A DNA stretch of 64,000 bases, from NCBI RefSeq assembly GCF_003686955.1, contig NZ_RCVM01000004.1:42739-106738 (forward strand), in the 5' to 3' direction. This document shows, in pieces, positions 35,051-41,905 of the stretch; position 1 is the stretch's first letter; each line of letters begins with the position of its first letter. The position numbers and the translations under genes are program-made. The notes under the pieces are model-generated. The model was given only the letters and a program-made list of their open reading frames with translations, did no database searches and was not told the origin of the DNA. The DNA is from Streptococcus hillyeri. GTDB taxonomy: Bacteria; Bacillota; Bacilli; Lactobacillales; Streptococcaceae.

Positions 35051-35614
35051 ATGAAAAAGGTTTATAAAGGAATCGTCTTGTGTAGTCTACCAGTGTTACT
35101 TGTCGCATGTGCTGGTAAAAAAGAGTCAGAAACTAAGAAACAGACTGAAACAAAGGTAACACGTACAACGACAAGCCAAACCAGCTCCACGACAACAACT
35201 ATGACTAGTCAAACTGAAACCACGGTAACTACTGAAGTCACGACTGCTGAAACGACCTCGGTGCCAGTTCAAAATACAATGAATGTAGAACAAGTCCTAG
35301 CAGGAGATTTTTCAAGTGTTGCGGGTACTTGGCAAAATGAATATGGCATGACAATGTTTTTTGATCAGCAAGGTGTTGTTGGTGCTCTTCGTACGCAAGT
35401 TGATATTGAAAATTCTAGAGAAGGCATGTTAGTTATTCAGGTGAAGGAACAATCTGGTTTAGGTTTTGCTATTTCTTTTATTCCAGGAGGTGTGATAGCC
35501 CCTGATGATAACTATGGTGGAGTAGATAGTTCAGATACGAGTAGGGATCGTATGGTTGCAGGGCACCAATACCATGTTTCTGATCCGAGAGGATTCTTTT
35601 ATAAAATTGACTAA
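35051..35614 (+). CDS. Thr-rich lipoprotein with DUF6287-like domain
   Basis: The 187-residue protein has a lipobox LLVAC (Cys 17), a long Thr/Ser linker (about residues 25-75, likely a cell-wall spacer) and a C-terminal small domain starting NVEQVLAGDFSSVAGTWQN that resembles the streptococcal DUF6287 lipoprotein domain. ATG 35051 has AGAGGTG seven bases upstream. It begins 11 bases after the DUF1803 gene, so the two are likely cotranscribed. Function unknown. Confidence 0.65.
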   Translation: MKKVYKGIVLCSLPVLLVACAGKKESETKKQTETKVTRTTTSQTSSTTTTMTSQTETTVTTEVTTAETTSVPVQNTMNVEQVLAGDFSSVAGTWQNEYGMTMFFDQQGVVGALRTQVDIENSREGMLVIQVKEQSGLGFAISFIPGGVIAPDDNYGGVDSSDTSRDRMVAGHQYHVSDPRGFFYKID

Positions 35615-35678
35615 AGATTGACCTATGTCAGTCTTTTCTTTTCTTTTCTTTTCTTTTCTTTTCTTTTCTTTTTTCCAG
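35615..35678 (+). terminator. Terminator with a pentanucleotide microsatellite as T-tract
   Basis: AGATTGAC (35615-35622), loop CTAT, GTCAGTCT (35627-35634). The downstream T-rich tract is eight perfect CTTTT units (35633-35672). Confidence 0.7.
35633..35672 (+). repeat. (CTTTT)8 microsatellite
   Basis: Eight uninterrupted CTTTT units in a purely pyrimidine strand, 140 bp upstream of mmuP. Pentamer tracts vary by slippage. Confidence 0.9.
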
Positions 35679-35715
35679 GCTATGGAGTGAGATGATGTTT
35701 TCTGAAAGTTTCAGG

Positions 35716-35732
35716 TATAGTTTCAAACTATA
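35716..35732 (+). promoter_or_regulatory. Met-box for MetR/MtaR upstream of mmuPM
   Basis: TATAGTTTCAAACTATA is an exact match to the streptococcal Met-box consensus TATAGTTTSAAACTATA bound by the LysR-type activator MetR/MtaR. It lies 80 bases before mmuP; no strong -35 is visible, consistent with an activator-dependent promoter. Confidence 0.88.
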
Positions 35733-35811
35733 ACCATCTATGAAAAAAGACACATGTATTTTTGCCTGAATTTATGTTAGTATAGCTCTAATACATATTT
35801 TAGGAGGAGTT

Positions 35812-37188
35812 ATGGAAAATCATAATTTTGAAAACGAGGGACAATTTAATCGACAGATGACTAGCCGTCATCTTCGGATGTTGTCTATCGGTGGTGTTAT
35901 TGGGACGGGATTGTTCTTGAGTTCGGGTTATACGATTGCTCAAGCGGGGCCTTTTGGAGCGATTGCTGCCTATCTTTTTGGGGCTGTCATGGTTTACTTG
36001 GTGATGTTTTCATTGGGAGAGCTGTCAGTCGCTATGCCAGTCACAGGTTCATTTCATACCTATGCGACCAAGTTTATCAGTCCTGGAACCGGCTTTATGG
36101 TGGCTTGGATGTATTGGTTGTGCTGGGTGGTTGCCCTAGCTTCTCAATTTGTCGGTGCAGCTCAGCTCATGCAGCGTTGGTTTCCTGATGTTCCTATTTG
36201 GATTTTTGCAACTATCTTTGCAGCAATAGTATTTGGGCTAAACACGCTATCGGTCGGTTGGTTTGCGACTGCGGAAGACTACCTATCGTCTATCAAAGTT
36301 TATGCCATCATGGCCTTTATTATTCTTGGAACTCTCGCTATTTTTGGCATTTTGCCTTTTGAGGGAACAAGCGGTGCTCCGCTATTTAACAACATTACAG
36401 CCAATGGGCTTCTTCCTAGTGGGGCTATCGGTGTTATTTCAGTAATGCTCTCTGTTAACTATGCTTTTTCTGGTGTTGAGATGATTGGTATCGCAGCTGG
36501 TGAGACGGATAATCCTAAAAAGGCTGTGCCAGAGGCTATCAAATCAACGATTGGTTTATTGGTTGCTTTCTTTGTACTAACTATTTTTGTCCTAGCAGCG
36601 CTTTTACCAATGTCAGAAGCAGGAGTGACAGAAGCACCATTTGTTCTTGTGCTTGATAAAATCGGTATTCCTTATGCCGCTGATATTATGAACTTCATTA
36701 TCTTGACGGCAATTTTGTCAGCCTCAACATCGGGTCTTTATGCCTCAAGCCGTATGCTCTGGTCTTTAGCAAATGAAGGCATGATTAGCAAAAATTTGGT
36801 TAAGATTAACAAGCACGGTGTACCGATGCGCGGGATGCTGTTGTCAATGGTGGGTGTGATTATTGCCCTTGTTGCTTCAATCTACGCAGCAGATACGATT
36901 TTCCTTGCCCTTGTATCCATCGCTGGTTTTGCGGTTGTCATTGCTTGGTTGGCCATTCCGTTGGCACAAATCGGTTTTCGTAAGGCATTTTTAAAAACGC
37001 ACAGTGAAGATGAATTGGAATATAAGACGCCATTTTCTCCAGTGCTTCCTTGGATTACAGTCATTTTACTCGTGATTTCCATTATTGGAATTGGCTGGGA
37101 TCCATCGCAACGCGCAGGTCTTTACTTTGGTGTACCATTTATGGTGGTTTGCTACATTTACCACTACATTCGCTTTAAAAAATGGTAA
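35812..37188 (+). CDS. mmuP: Amino-acid permease, probable S-methylmethionine transporter
   Basis: The 458-residue APC-family permease has 12 membrane helices, beginning RHLRMLSIGGVIGTGLFLSSGYTIAQAGPFGA, the hallmark unwound helix 1 (GGVIGTGLF). General amino-acid permeases look alike, but the directly following homocysteine S-methyltransferase and the Met-box upstream support MmuP, an S-methylmethionine importer. TAGGAGGAGTT precedes ATG 35812. Confidence 0.85.
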   Translation: MENHNFENEGQFNRQMTSRHLRMLSIGGVIGTGLFLSSGYTIAQAGPFGAIAAYLFGAVMVYLVMFSLGELSVAMPVTGSFHTYATKFISPGTGFMVAWMYWLCWVVALASQFVGAAQLMQRWFPDVPIWIFATIFAAIVFGLNTLSVGWFATAEDYLSSIKVYAIMAFIILGTLAIFGILPFEGTSGAPLFNNITANGLLPSGAIGVISVMLSVNYAFSGVEMIGIAAGETDNPKKAVPEAIKSTIGLLVAFFVLTIFVLAALLPMSEAGVTEAPFVLVLDKIGIPYAADIMNFIILTAILSASTSGLYASSRMLWSLANEGMISKNLVKINKHGVPMRGMLLSMVGVIIALVASIYAADTIFLALVSIAGFAVVIAWLAIPLAQIGFRKAFLKTHSEDELEYKTPFSPVLPWITVILLVISIIGIGWDPSQRAGLYFGVPFMVVCYIYHYIRFKKW

Positions 37189-37206
37189 GTGCTAGAAAGG
37201 ATTGTT

Positions 37207-38154
37207 ATGGGACGTTTTAAAGAACTGTTAGAGACGCAAGAATATGTGATTTTACACGGCGCTTTGGGAACGGAGTTAGAATTTCGAGGTCACGATGTGT
37301 CTGGAAAACTCTGGTCTGCTAAGTACCTCTTGGAAAATCCAGATTTGATTAGGGAAATTCATGAGGACTACCTTAAAGCAGGTGCTGATTTGGTAACAAC
37401 GTCAACCTATCAAGCGACTTTTCCCGGTTTGTTTGAGGCTGGATTGTCTCAAGAAGAAGCAGAGCAATTAATTCGCTTGACGGTTGATTTAGCCAAAGAA
37501 GCTAGAGATAATGTTTGGGCAGCATTAACAGATGAGGAAAAAGCTAATCGTGCCTATCCTCTCATTTCAGGAGATGTGGGACCCTATGCAGCCTATTTAG
37601 CTGATGGCTCAGAATATACTGGTGATTATGGTCAAATTACTCTTGAAGAATTAAAGGCTTTTCACCGTCGTCGTATTGAAATTCTTCTGGAGCAAGGTAG
37701 TGAGTTATTAGCTTTAGAGACCATTCCAAATGCTCTTGAGGCAAGGGCTCTGATTGAGCTATTAGCAGAAGAATTTCCAACTGTAGAAGCTTACATGAGT
37801 TTTACCTCGCAAGATGGTCAGTCGATTTCTGATGGTACTTCTATTAAGGAAATAGCAGAGCTGATTAACGCAAGCAAACAAGTCTTAGCAGTAGGGCTTA
37901 ACTGTACAGCGCCAGCTGTTTATCAAGACTTTCTAAGTCAATTAAGAACCTTGACAGACAAGCCATTTGTGACCTATCCAAATTCTGGCGAAGTTTACGA
38001 TGGAGCAAGCCAAACTTGGACCTCAAACGCTGACCATAGTCATAGCTTGTTAGAAAACACCATCAACTGGCATCAGTTGGGTGCTAAGGTTGTGGGAGGT
38101 TGTTGCCGAACACGCCCAAGCGATATTGAAAACTTGAGCCAACATTTGAAATAG
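37207..38154 (+). CDS. mmuM: Homocysteine S-methyltransferase
   Basis: The 315-residue zinc enzyme has the family landmarks HGALGTELEFRG, TTSTYQATFPG, GLNCTAPA (first zinc Cys) and GGCCRTRPSDI (the Cys-Cys zinc pair near residues 297-298). It transfers methyl from S-methylmethionine to homocysteine, giving two methionines. ATG 37207 with GAAAGGA upstream is preferred over 37189, which directly abuts the mmuP stop. It forms an operon with mmuP under Met-box control. Confidence 0.95.
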   Translation: MGRFKELLETQEYVILHGALGTELEFRGHDVSGKLWSAKYLLENPDLIREIHEDYLKAGADLVTTSTYQATFPGLFEAGLSQEEAEQLIRLTVDLAKEARDNVWAALTDEEKANRAYPLISGDVGPYAAYLADGSEYTGDYGQITLEELKAFHRRRIEILLEQGSELLALETIPNALEARALIELLAEEFPTVEAYMSFTSQDGQSISDGTSIKEIAELINASKQVLAVGLNCTAPAVYQDFLSQLRTLTDKPFVTYPNSGEVYDGASQTWTSNADHSHSLLENTINWHQLGAKVVGGCCRTRPSDIENLSQHLK

Positions 38155-38163
38155 TAATGAATT

Positions 38164-38192
38164 GAGATTGACTGAGGTCAGTCTCTTTTTTT
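38164..38192 (+). terminator. mmuPM terminator
   Basis: GAGATTGAC (38164-38172) and GTCAGTCTC (38177-38185) followed by seven T. Confidence 0.8.
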
Positions 38193-38230
38193 GATAATTA
38201 TATGATATAAAATACCAAGTAGATACCATC

Positions 38231-38304
38231 TTGACTAAGATTTTGTTCGTTTTGACTATGTTCATGATATTTTTGACAAAAATCTTTGTTTTTTTGACTA
38301 AGAT
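38231..38304 (+). promoter_or_regulatory. Four direct repeats with exact 21-bp period upstream of a small-membrane-protein operon
   Basis: TTGACTAAGAT-like units start at 38231, 38252, 38273 and 38294, exactly 21 bp apart (TTGACTAAGAT, TTGACTATGTT, TTGACAAAAAT, TTGACTAAGAT). The last ends three bases before the -35 box. Two helical turns of spacing places all copies on one face, as for activators of the LytTR or response-regulator type that bind tandem direct repeats. The binding protein is unknown. Confidence 0.75.
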
Positions 38305-38306
38305 AC

Positions 38307-38335
38307 TTGTCAAAACTAAAATGATGTGTTACACT
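38307..38335 (+). promoter_or_regulatory. Promoter of the small-membrane-protein operon
   Basis: TTGTCA (38307-38312) and TACACT (38330-38335) with 17-bp spacing; start near 38342, leader about 33 nt with AAAAGGAGG. Confidence 0.75.
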
Positions 38336-38374
38336 TAATACATAAAGAAAACGGATACAAAAAAGGAGGTTCTT

Positions 38375-38635
38375 ATGAAAACGCAACAAGAAACTAAAGC
38401 AATCACTCTAACGGCTAGCCATATTCTTTATATTTGCTTAGGTGCACAATTATTTTTTGCTCTATTTAGTTTTGTTTCTCATTACTTCCTTTTAGGTGAA
38501 TGGGATTTAGGTATCATTTGGGATTATATTGAAATGACTTGGTTTATGAACGTGATGCTAGTGATTATCCTTCTTGAAGAAGATAAAAAGGACAAGAAGA
38601 CACAAATGACTGAGCAAGCGATGAAAGAGGACTAG
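38375..38635 (+). CDS. Small two-helix membrane protein (operon gene 1)
   Basis: An 86-residue protein with two predicted membrane helices (about residues 14-38 and 50-66) and a charged C-terminus (LLEEDKKDKKTQMTEQAMKED). AAAAGGAGG precedes ATG. I recognise no family. It is first in a ten-gene run with gaps of 1-23 bases or short overlaps. The layout suggests a subunit or immunity-type membrane peptide, but no double-glycine bacteriocin leader is present. Confidence 0.7.
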   Translation: MKTQQETKAITLTASHILYICLGAQLFFALFSFVSHYFLLGEWDLGIIWDYIEMTWFMNVMLVIILLEEDKKDKKTQMTEQAMKED

Positions 38636-38636
38636 G

Positions 38637-38837
38637 ATGACAAAACAGATTTTATTTAAATACTTATTGTTGTTTATATCCCTATTTTTAATCAACATGC
38701 TAGTGATGCTAGTGCTTCACAGTCTTGGATTTACGGGAGAGTTGGGAGCGATAAGCTATCTCTTCCCACCATTAGTGACAGCAGTTGTCTTAGTTATGGT
38801 TGATAAAAAGTTAAAGAAAAGTAAAAAGCAGTCATAA
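38637..38837 (+). CDS. Small two-helix membrane protein (operon gene 2)
   Basis: A 66-residue protein with two membrane helices (about 8-28 and 38-55) and a strongly basic tail VDKKLKKSKKQS, fitting an inside-out-inside-positive C-terminus. The start codon follows the previous stop by one base, and the SD AGAGGA is inside the preceding gene. No family recognised. Confidence 0.65.
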   Translation: MTKQILFKYLLLFISLFLINMLVMLVLHSLGFTGELGAISYLFPPLVTAVVLVMVDKKLKKSKKQS

Positions 38838-38859
38838 GATTAAGGTAAGGGAGACTTGA

Positions 38860-39042
38860 ATGAAACAAGAATTAGCGATTAACATCATATCCTTTGCAGC
38901 TTTACAGGGATTACTGGCTGGAGCGATGATTGGCTTAAGTTCATTAGGAAGCATGCCTAACATCGCCTATTATTTGAGCATCAATGGTATTTTAACCATC
39001 TTATTTATGATTAGTTTATTTTGGAAAGAAGAGGAGAATTAA
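38860..39042 (+). CDS. Small two-helix membrane protein (operon gene 3)
   Basis: A 60-residue protein with two hydrophobic segments (about 7-29 and 36-54) joined by a short GSMPNIAYY turn and an acidic end WKEEEN. SD AAGGGAG is good. No family recognised. Its size and topology resemble genes 1, 2 and 4, suggesting divergent members of one set, although residue identity is low. Confidence 0.65.
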   Translation: MKQELAINIISFAALQGLLAGAMIGLSSLGSMPNIAYYLSINGILTILFMISLFWKEEEN

Positions 39043-39043
39043 G

Positions 39044-39244
39044 ATGAAATTAGTTGAATTTGTTAAAGGTTTCTTTATCGGATTTTGTGTTGTTGGTGTT
39101 ACGATATTGCTGTTAAAAGACTTATGGTCGTGGATAGTATCTGGGGAGCTATCGTTGGATAAGAATATTTATCTTATGCTACTAGGCATTATAAGCTACA
39201 AGATTGCTACACATTTTGAAAAAAAATATATCGAGAAAAGATAG
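39044..39244 (+). CDS. Small two-helix membrane protein (operon gene 4)
   Basis: A 66-residue protein with hydrophobic segments at about 8-25 and 42-56 and a basic tail FEKKYIEKR. Start is one base after the previous stop with GAGGAGAA upstream. No family recognised. Confidence 0.65.
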   Translation: MKLVEFVKGFFIGFCVVGVTILLLKDLWSWIVSGELSLDKNIYLMLLGIISYKIATHFEKKYIEKR

Positions 39245-39265
39245 AGAACGTAAGGAGAAACTATC

Positions 39266-39505
39266 ATGACTAAAGAAGCATTTGTAAAAGGAACTGTTAC
39301 GACTAAAAAAGGTAAGGAAATTGTGGTTGCCGGGACACATGTGTTCAATGTGGTTGCTTGTGTGGCAGCTATTACGCTTGTAATTGTTATGCTACAGTGG
39401 TGGCGGACAGGTGAACAACCACAACTTGAGATTGTGCTTTGCCTGTTACCAGCCGTTATGGGCGGAAGCTATAACGTGGTGAAGTGGCTACAAACAAGGA
39501 GATAG
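39266..39505 (+). CDS. Small membrane protein (operon gene 5)
   Basis: A 79-residue protein with a polar N-terminus (VKGTVTTKKGKEIVVAG), then two membrane helices (about 25-45 and 55-70) and a basic end WLQTRR. SD AAGGAG. Differs from genes 1-4 by its soluble N-terminal stretch of about 22 residues. No family recognised. Confidence 0.65.
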   Translation: MTKEAFVKGTVTTKKGKEIVVAGTHVFNVVACVAAITLVIVMLQWWRTGEQPQLEIVLCLLPAVMGGSYNVVKWLQTRR

Positions 39506-39507
39506 GT

Positions 39508-39819
39508 ATGGAATATTTTGGTGTAGTCGCTTTTATTTTCTGGCTATTTTATGCAGATAAACACAAAAAATTACAACGTAAACTCAATAGATTAGAAAAA
39601 AGAAACAAGGGAGAAAATCAGATGTCACAATTAATTAAAAATATGGTTAATAAATCTGGGAAAATTTACTTTGATAGTGAGTTACAAACGGTTTACGCTT
39701 GGACGATTCTTGAAGTTGATGAGGATTGGGTAAAATTGCAACGTACAGATAAAAAAGGTAAAGTCTTCACAAAAATTGTTCGTCTAGATGATATCAAATC
39801 CATTGACGTAGAGGAGTGA
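39508..39819 (+). CDS. Single-helix membrane protein with small beta domain (operon gene 6)
   Basis: A 103-residue protein: one N-terminal membrane helix (residues 2-15), a basic coiled segment (KHKKLQRKLNRLEKRNKG) and a C-terminal beta-rich domain (GKIYFDSELQTVYAWTILEVDEDWVKLQRTDKKGK) of SH3/LSm-like size. ATG 39508 follows AAGGAGATAGG; it lies two bases after the stop of gene 5. A small cytoplasmic sensor domain tethered to the membrane is possible. No family recognised. Confidence 0.65.
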   Translation: MEYFGVVAFIFWLFYADKHKKLQRKLNRLEKRNKGENQMSQLIKNMVNKSGKIYFDSELQTVYAWTILEVDEDWVKLQRTDKKGKVFTKIVRLDDIKSIDVEE

Positions 39820-39824
39820 GGAGT

Positions 39825-40034
39825 ATGCAAGTCTTAAAAAATCGTCTCAAGGAGTTAAGAGCTCGTGACGGTGTCAATCAGACTGAAATGGCAAAATTGG
39901 CAGACGTTTCTCGCCAAACCATCAGTCTGATTGAACGTAATGAATACACCCCCTCAGTCGTGATTGCCATGAAGATTGCTCAGGTCTTTAAAGAACCTGT
40001 TGAAAATGTGTTTAGTTTAGTTGAAGAAGATTAA
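39825..40034 (+). CDS. XRE-family small transcriptional regulator (operon gene 7)
   Basis: A 69-residue protein that is almost entirely one Cro/CI helix-turn-helix: LKELRARDGVNQTEMAKLADVSRQTISLIERNEYTPSV (residues 7-45), closing with VFKEPVENVFSL. This minimal YozG/YgzD-type repressor is often coded next to small multi-helix membrane proteins in Firmicutes, where it regulates its own operon. ATG 39825 with GAGGAGTGAGGAG is preferred to 39816, which would overlap gene 6. It could bind the upstream region but the 21-bp-spaced direct repeats are not its usual palindromic target. Confidence 0.85.
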   Translation: MQVLKNRLKELRARDGVNQTEMAKLADVSRQTISLIERNEYTPSVVIAMKIAQVFKEPVENVFSLVEED

Positions 40035-40046
40035 GGAGAAGCAGCT

Positions 40047-40406
40047 ATGAAACAACTTAGTAGCTTTTATAAAGGAGTAGGAATTGTCTGTATTGTAGCG
40101 GGAATGTTTCTACTCGCTTTAGATTTAGTTCATGGCTCTAGCAATCTTCCTGTGACATGGGTAGTTTATGTACTATTAGGAACGTATCTTTTGGTGAGAG
40201 ATTGCTTAGTGAGTTCTCGTAAATGGCAGTTGATGGTATTAGGCATTATTATCCTGATATTTGGGTTCGTGATTTTGAGTGACCTGTCTGTATTGCCAAA
40301 AAGTGATCTGAGTATTATGGAATTCCTTATACCATTTATTCTATTGACAATGGACCTTGACGACATTGAGAAGAAAGCAAAGGAGAGAAAAAATGTTAAA
40401 GATTAA
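40047..40406 (+). CDS. Four-helix membrane protein (operon gene 8)
   Basis: A 119-residue protein with four predicted membrane helices and a charged C-terminus (DLDDIEKKAKERKNVKD). It resembles in size and position the DUF2178/DUF3796-type proteins that accompany small XRE regulators, but I cannot assign a family firmly. SD AAGGAG. Its 3' end overlaps the next gene by 14 bases. Confidence 0.65.
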   Translation: MKQLSSFYKGVGIVCIVAGMFLLALDLVHGSSNLPVTWVVYVLLGTYLLVRDCLVSSRKWQLMVLGIIILIFGFVILSDLSVLPKSDLSIMEFLIPFILLTMDLDDIEKKAKERKNVKD

Positions 40407-41160
40407 AGAAAAAGATAGCAACGGTGTAAGGCTACTGAAGCAGCTTGTTCAAGGCCTCTTAATAGGTGCCCTAATTGGTGGTCCACTTGGTTTTGCGATT
40501 GGATATTTTGGTTTTGAAGACGGCTTAAAATTTCCAGTGGCAACGATTGTTGAAATACTTCAGTATGTGAATTACGGTCTTATCGTGTTACTATTTTTAG
40601 TGACTATTATCTATATTTTCCGTATTCGTAAAGGTATTGTCAGTTATGAAACGAGTGAAGATGACGAGGAGCAGGAAAAACTGTATAGTTTACTCGGTCG
40701 TCAGACCAGTTACGCTCAAGTATTTTTAGGTATTGCATTAGTTTTATCCTTTGTCAGTGTGTTGCTAGGGTACAGATTGCTATTTTCAAATGATTCAGCT
40801 GAGATTCAGTTTCCCGTTTATGCTTTTGCCGGTTTGATGATCTCAGCTGGTTTACAGATGTACTTGCTTTCCCTTTCTAACCGTGTTCGTGGTCGCAGAA
40901 CCACTTTGGCACCAACGTTGAAAGAGTTGAAAAATAACGTTCTTCAACTGGATGAAGCAGAGCTTCAAGCTAATTACAAAATGTCTTTTGAGATTGTGAT
41001 GACCCTTAGTGGCCTCATTTTACCAGCCATTTATGTTCTTCTCTTTTTCATGTCTGTTATCTTCCAAAAGGTGGAATTGACAGGAATCTTTATCACGGCT
41101 GGTATTCATATCTACATAATGATCATGAATTTTAAAATGGCGAAGGAACATTATAAATAA
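40393..41160 (+). CDS. DUF3169-like six-helix membrane protein (operon gene 9)
   Basis: The 255-residue protein has about six membrane helices with cytoplasmic acidic loop ETSEDDEEQEKLYSLL near residue 90 and LSNRVRGRRTTLAPTLKELKNN near 175. The pattern and its position after a small XRE regulator resemble DUF3169, a family without known function. ATG 40393 (SD AGGAGAG) is chosen; the 40357 start lies within gene 8. Confidence 0.7.
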   Translation: MLKIKEKDSNGVRLLKQLVQGLLIGALIGGPLGFAIGYFGFEDGLKFPVATIVEILQYVNYGLIVLLFLVTIIYIFRIRKGIVSYETSEDDEEQEKLYSLLGRQTSYAQVFLGIALVLSFVSVLLGYRLLFSNDSAEIQFPVYAFAGLMISAGLQMYLLSLSNRVRGRRTTLAPTLKELKNNVLQLDEAELQANYKMSFEIVMTLSGLILPAIYVLLFFMSVIFQKVELTGIFITAGIHIYIMIMNFKMAKEHYK

Positions 41161-41172
41161 GGAGATAATGAC

Positions 41173-41841
41173 GTGTTGAAGAAGTTTTTACGAGCAGTTC
41201 TTGTCATGTTACAGGCAATTGGACTCATGATTGTATTCTCGATTCCGGAAGTTTATTTGGGGGCAATAGCAGCGATTAAAGGTAACAGCCCTATTTCGCT
41301 AGAAAACGGATTGATTTATTTTTTCTCAATTATTCTCTTTATCGGTATGAGTCTTATAGTAGCTCATAAGAGAAAGTGGTTTACCTTATCCTTTAAGGGA
41401 CTGACTTGGAAAAATGTTTTGATTTATATTGTAGGTGGTTTCGCCTTATTCCATATTATCGGTGAGGTAGGATATTATCTGCTCAGCTTATCTGGAGAGG
41501 TCACAACGGCTAATGAGATAGCTCTTCAAGAGCGAAATATGAGATTGCCCCTCTATTTGACCTTCACCATAACTGCTTTTAAAGCTCCAATTGTTGAAGA
41601 AGTTGTTTTCAGAGGATTCATGAGACATGCTTTGAAAGATTTATCATCCATCTGGTATTTTGTTTTCTCCACGTTTTCATTTGCTTTATTGCATAGTCCA
41701 ACCAATTTAGCTTCATGGTTTATTTATGGTTCGATGGGACTGGTTCTTGCCATCGTTTATGATAAGACAAAGCGTTTAGAATATGGTATTGGTTTACATC
41801 TGATTAATAATATCATATCGCAGTTGAGTAATATTATTTAA
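41173..41841 (+). CDS. CPBP-family intramembrane glutamic protease (operon gene 10)
   Basis: The 222-residue protein has about six or seven membrane helices and the three CPBP/Abi motifs in order: EEVVFRGF near residue 142 (catalytic Glu-Glu and Arg), FALLHS near 171 and HLINN near 209. Relatives process prenylated proteins in eukaryotes and, in lactic acid bacteria, include bacteriocin self-immunity proteins. It starts with GTG 41173 after AAGGAGAT. As last gene of the small-protein operon it could cleave or protect against those proteins; this is inference. Confidence 0.88.
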   Translation: MLKKFLRAVLVMLQAIGLMIVFSIPEVYLGAIAAIKGNSPISLENGLIYFFSIILFIGMSLIVAHKRKWFTLSFKGLTWKNVLIYIVGGFALFHIIGEVGYYLLSLSGEVTTANEIALQERNMRLPLYLTFTITAFKAPIVEEVVFRGFMRHALKDLSSIWYFVFSTFSFALLHSPTNLASWFIYGSMGLVLAIVYDKTKRLEYGIGLHLINNIISQLSNII

Positions 41842-41857
41842 GGTTAATATAAGACCG

Positions 41858-41889
41858 TCAGCTTATCCTCTTGGGTAGGTTGATTTTTA
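41858..41889 (+). terminator. Terminator of the small-membrane-protein operon
   Basis: TCAGCTTATCC (41858-41868) pairs with GGGTAGGTTGA (41873-41883) using G-U pairs, then a T run. Confidence 0.65.
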
Positions 41890-41898
41890 TGGTATAAT
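41871..41898 (+). promoter_or_regulatory. rsmD promoter (leaderless)
   Basis: TTGGGT (41871-41876) and the extended -10 TG-G-TATAAT (41893-41898) are 16 bp apart; seven bases separate the -10 from ATG 41906. It overlaps the preceding terminator. Confidence 0.7.
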
Positions 41899-41905
41899 AA
41901 AAACC

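Noticed and set aside
35633..35672. Phase-variable coding repeat
   Set aside because: The tract is intergenic, after a stop codon and inside a terminator, so slippage cannot shift a reading frame.
38050..38389. Minus-strand frames over the mmuM end and the 21-bp repeats
   Set aside because: They are low-complexity readings of the AT-rich control region without SDs.
38375..39505. Bacteriocin precursor peptides in the small-protein operon
   Set aside because: None has a double-glycine or other leader, and all have two membrane segments; no export or modification genes are present.
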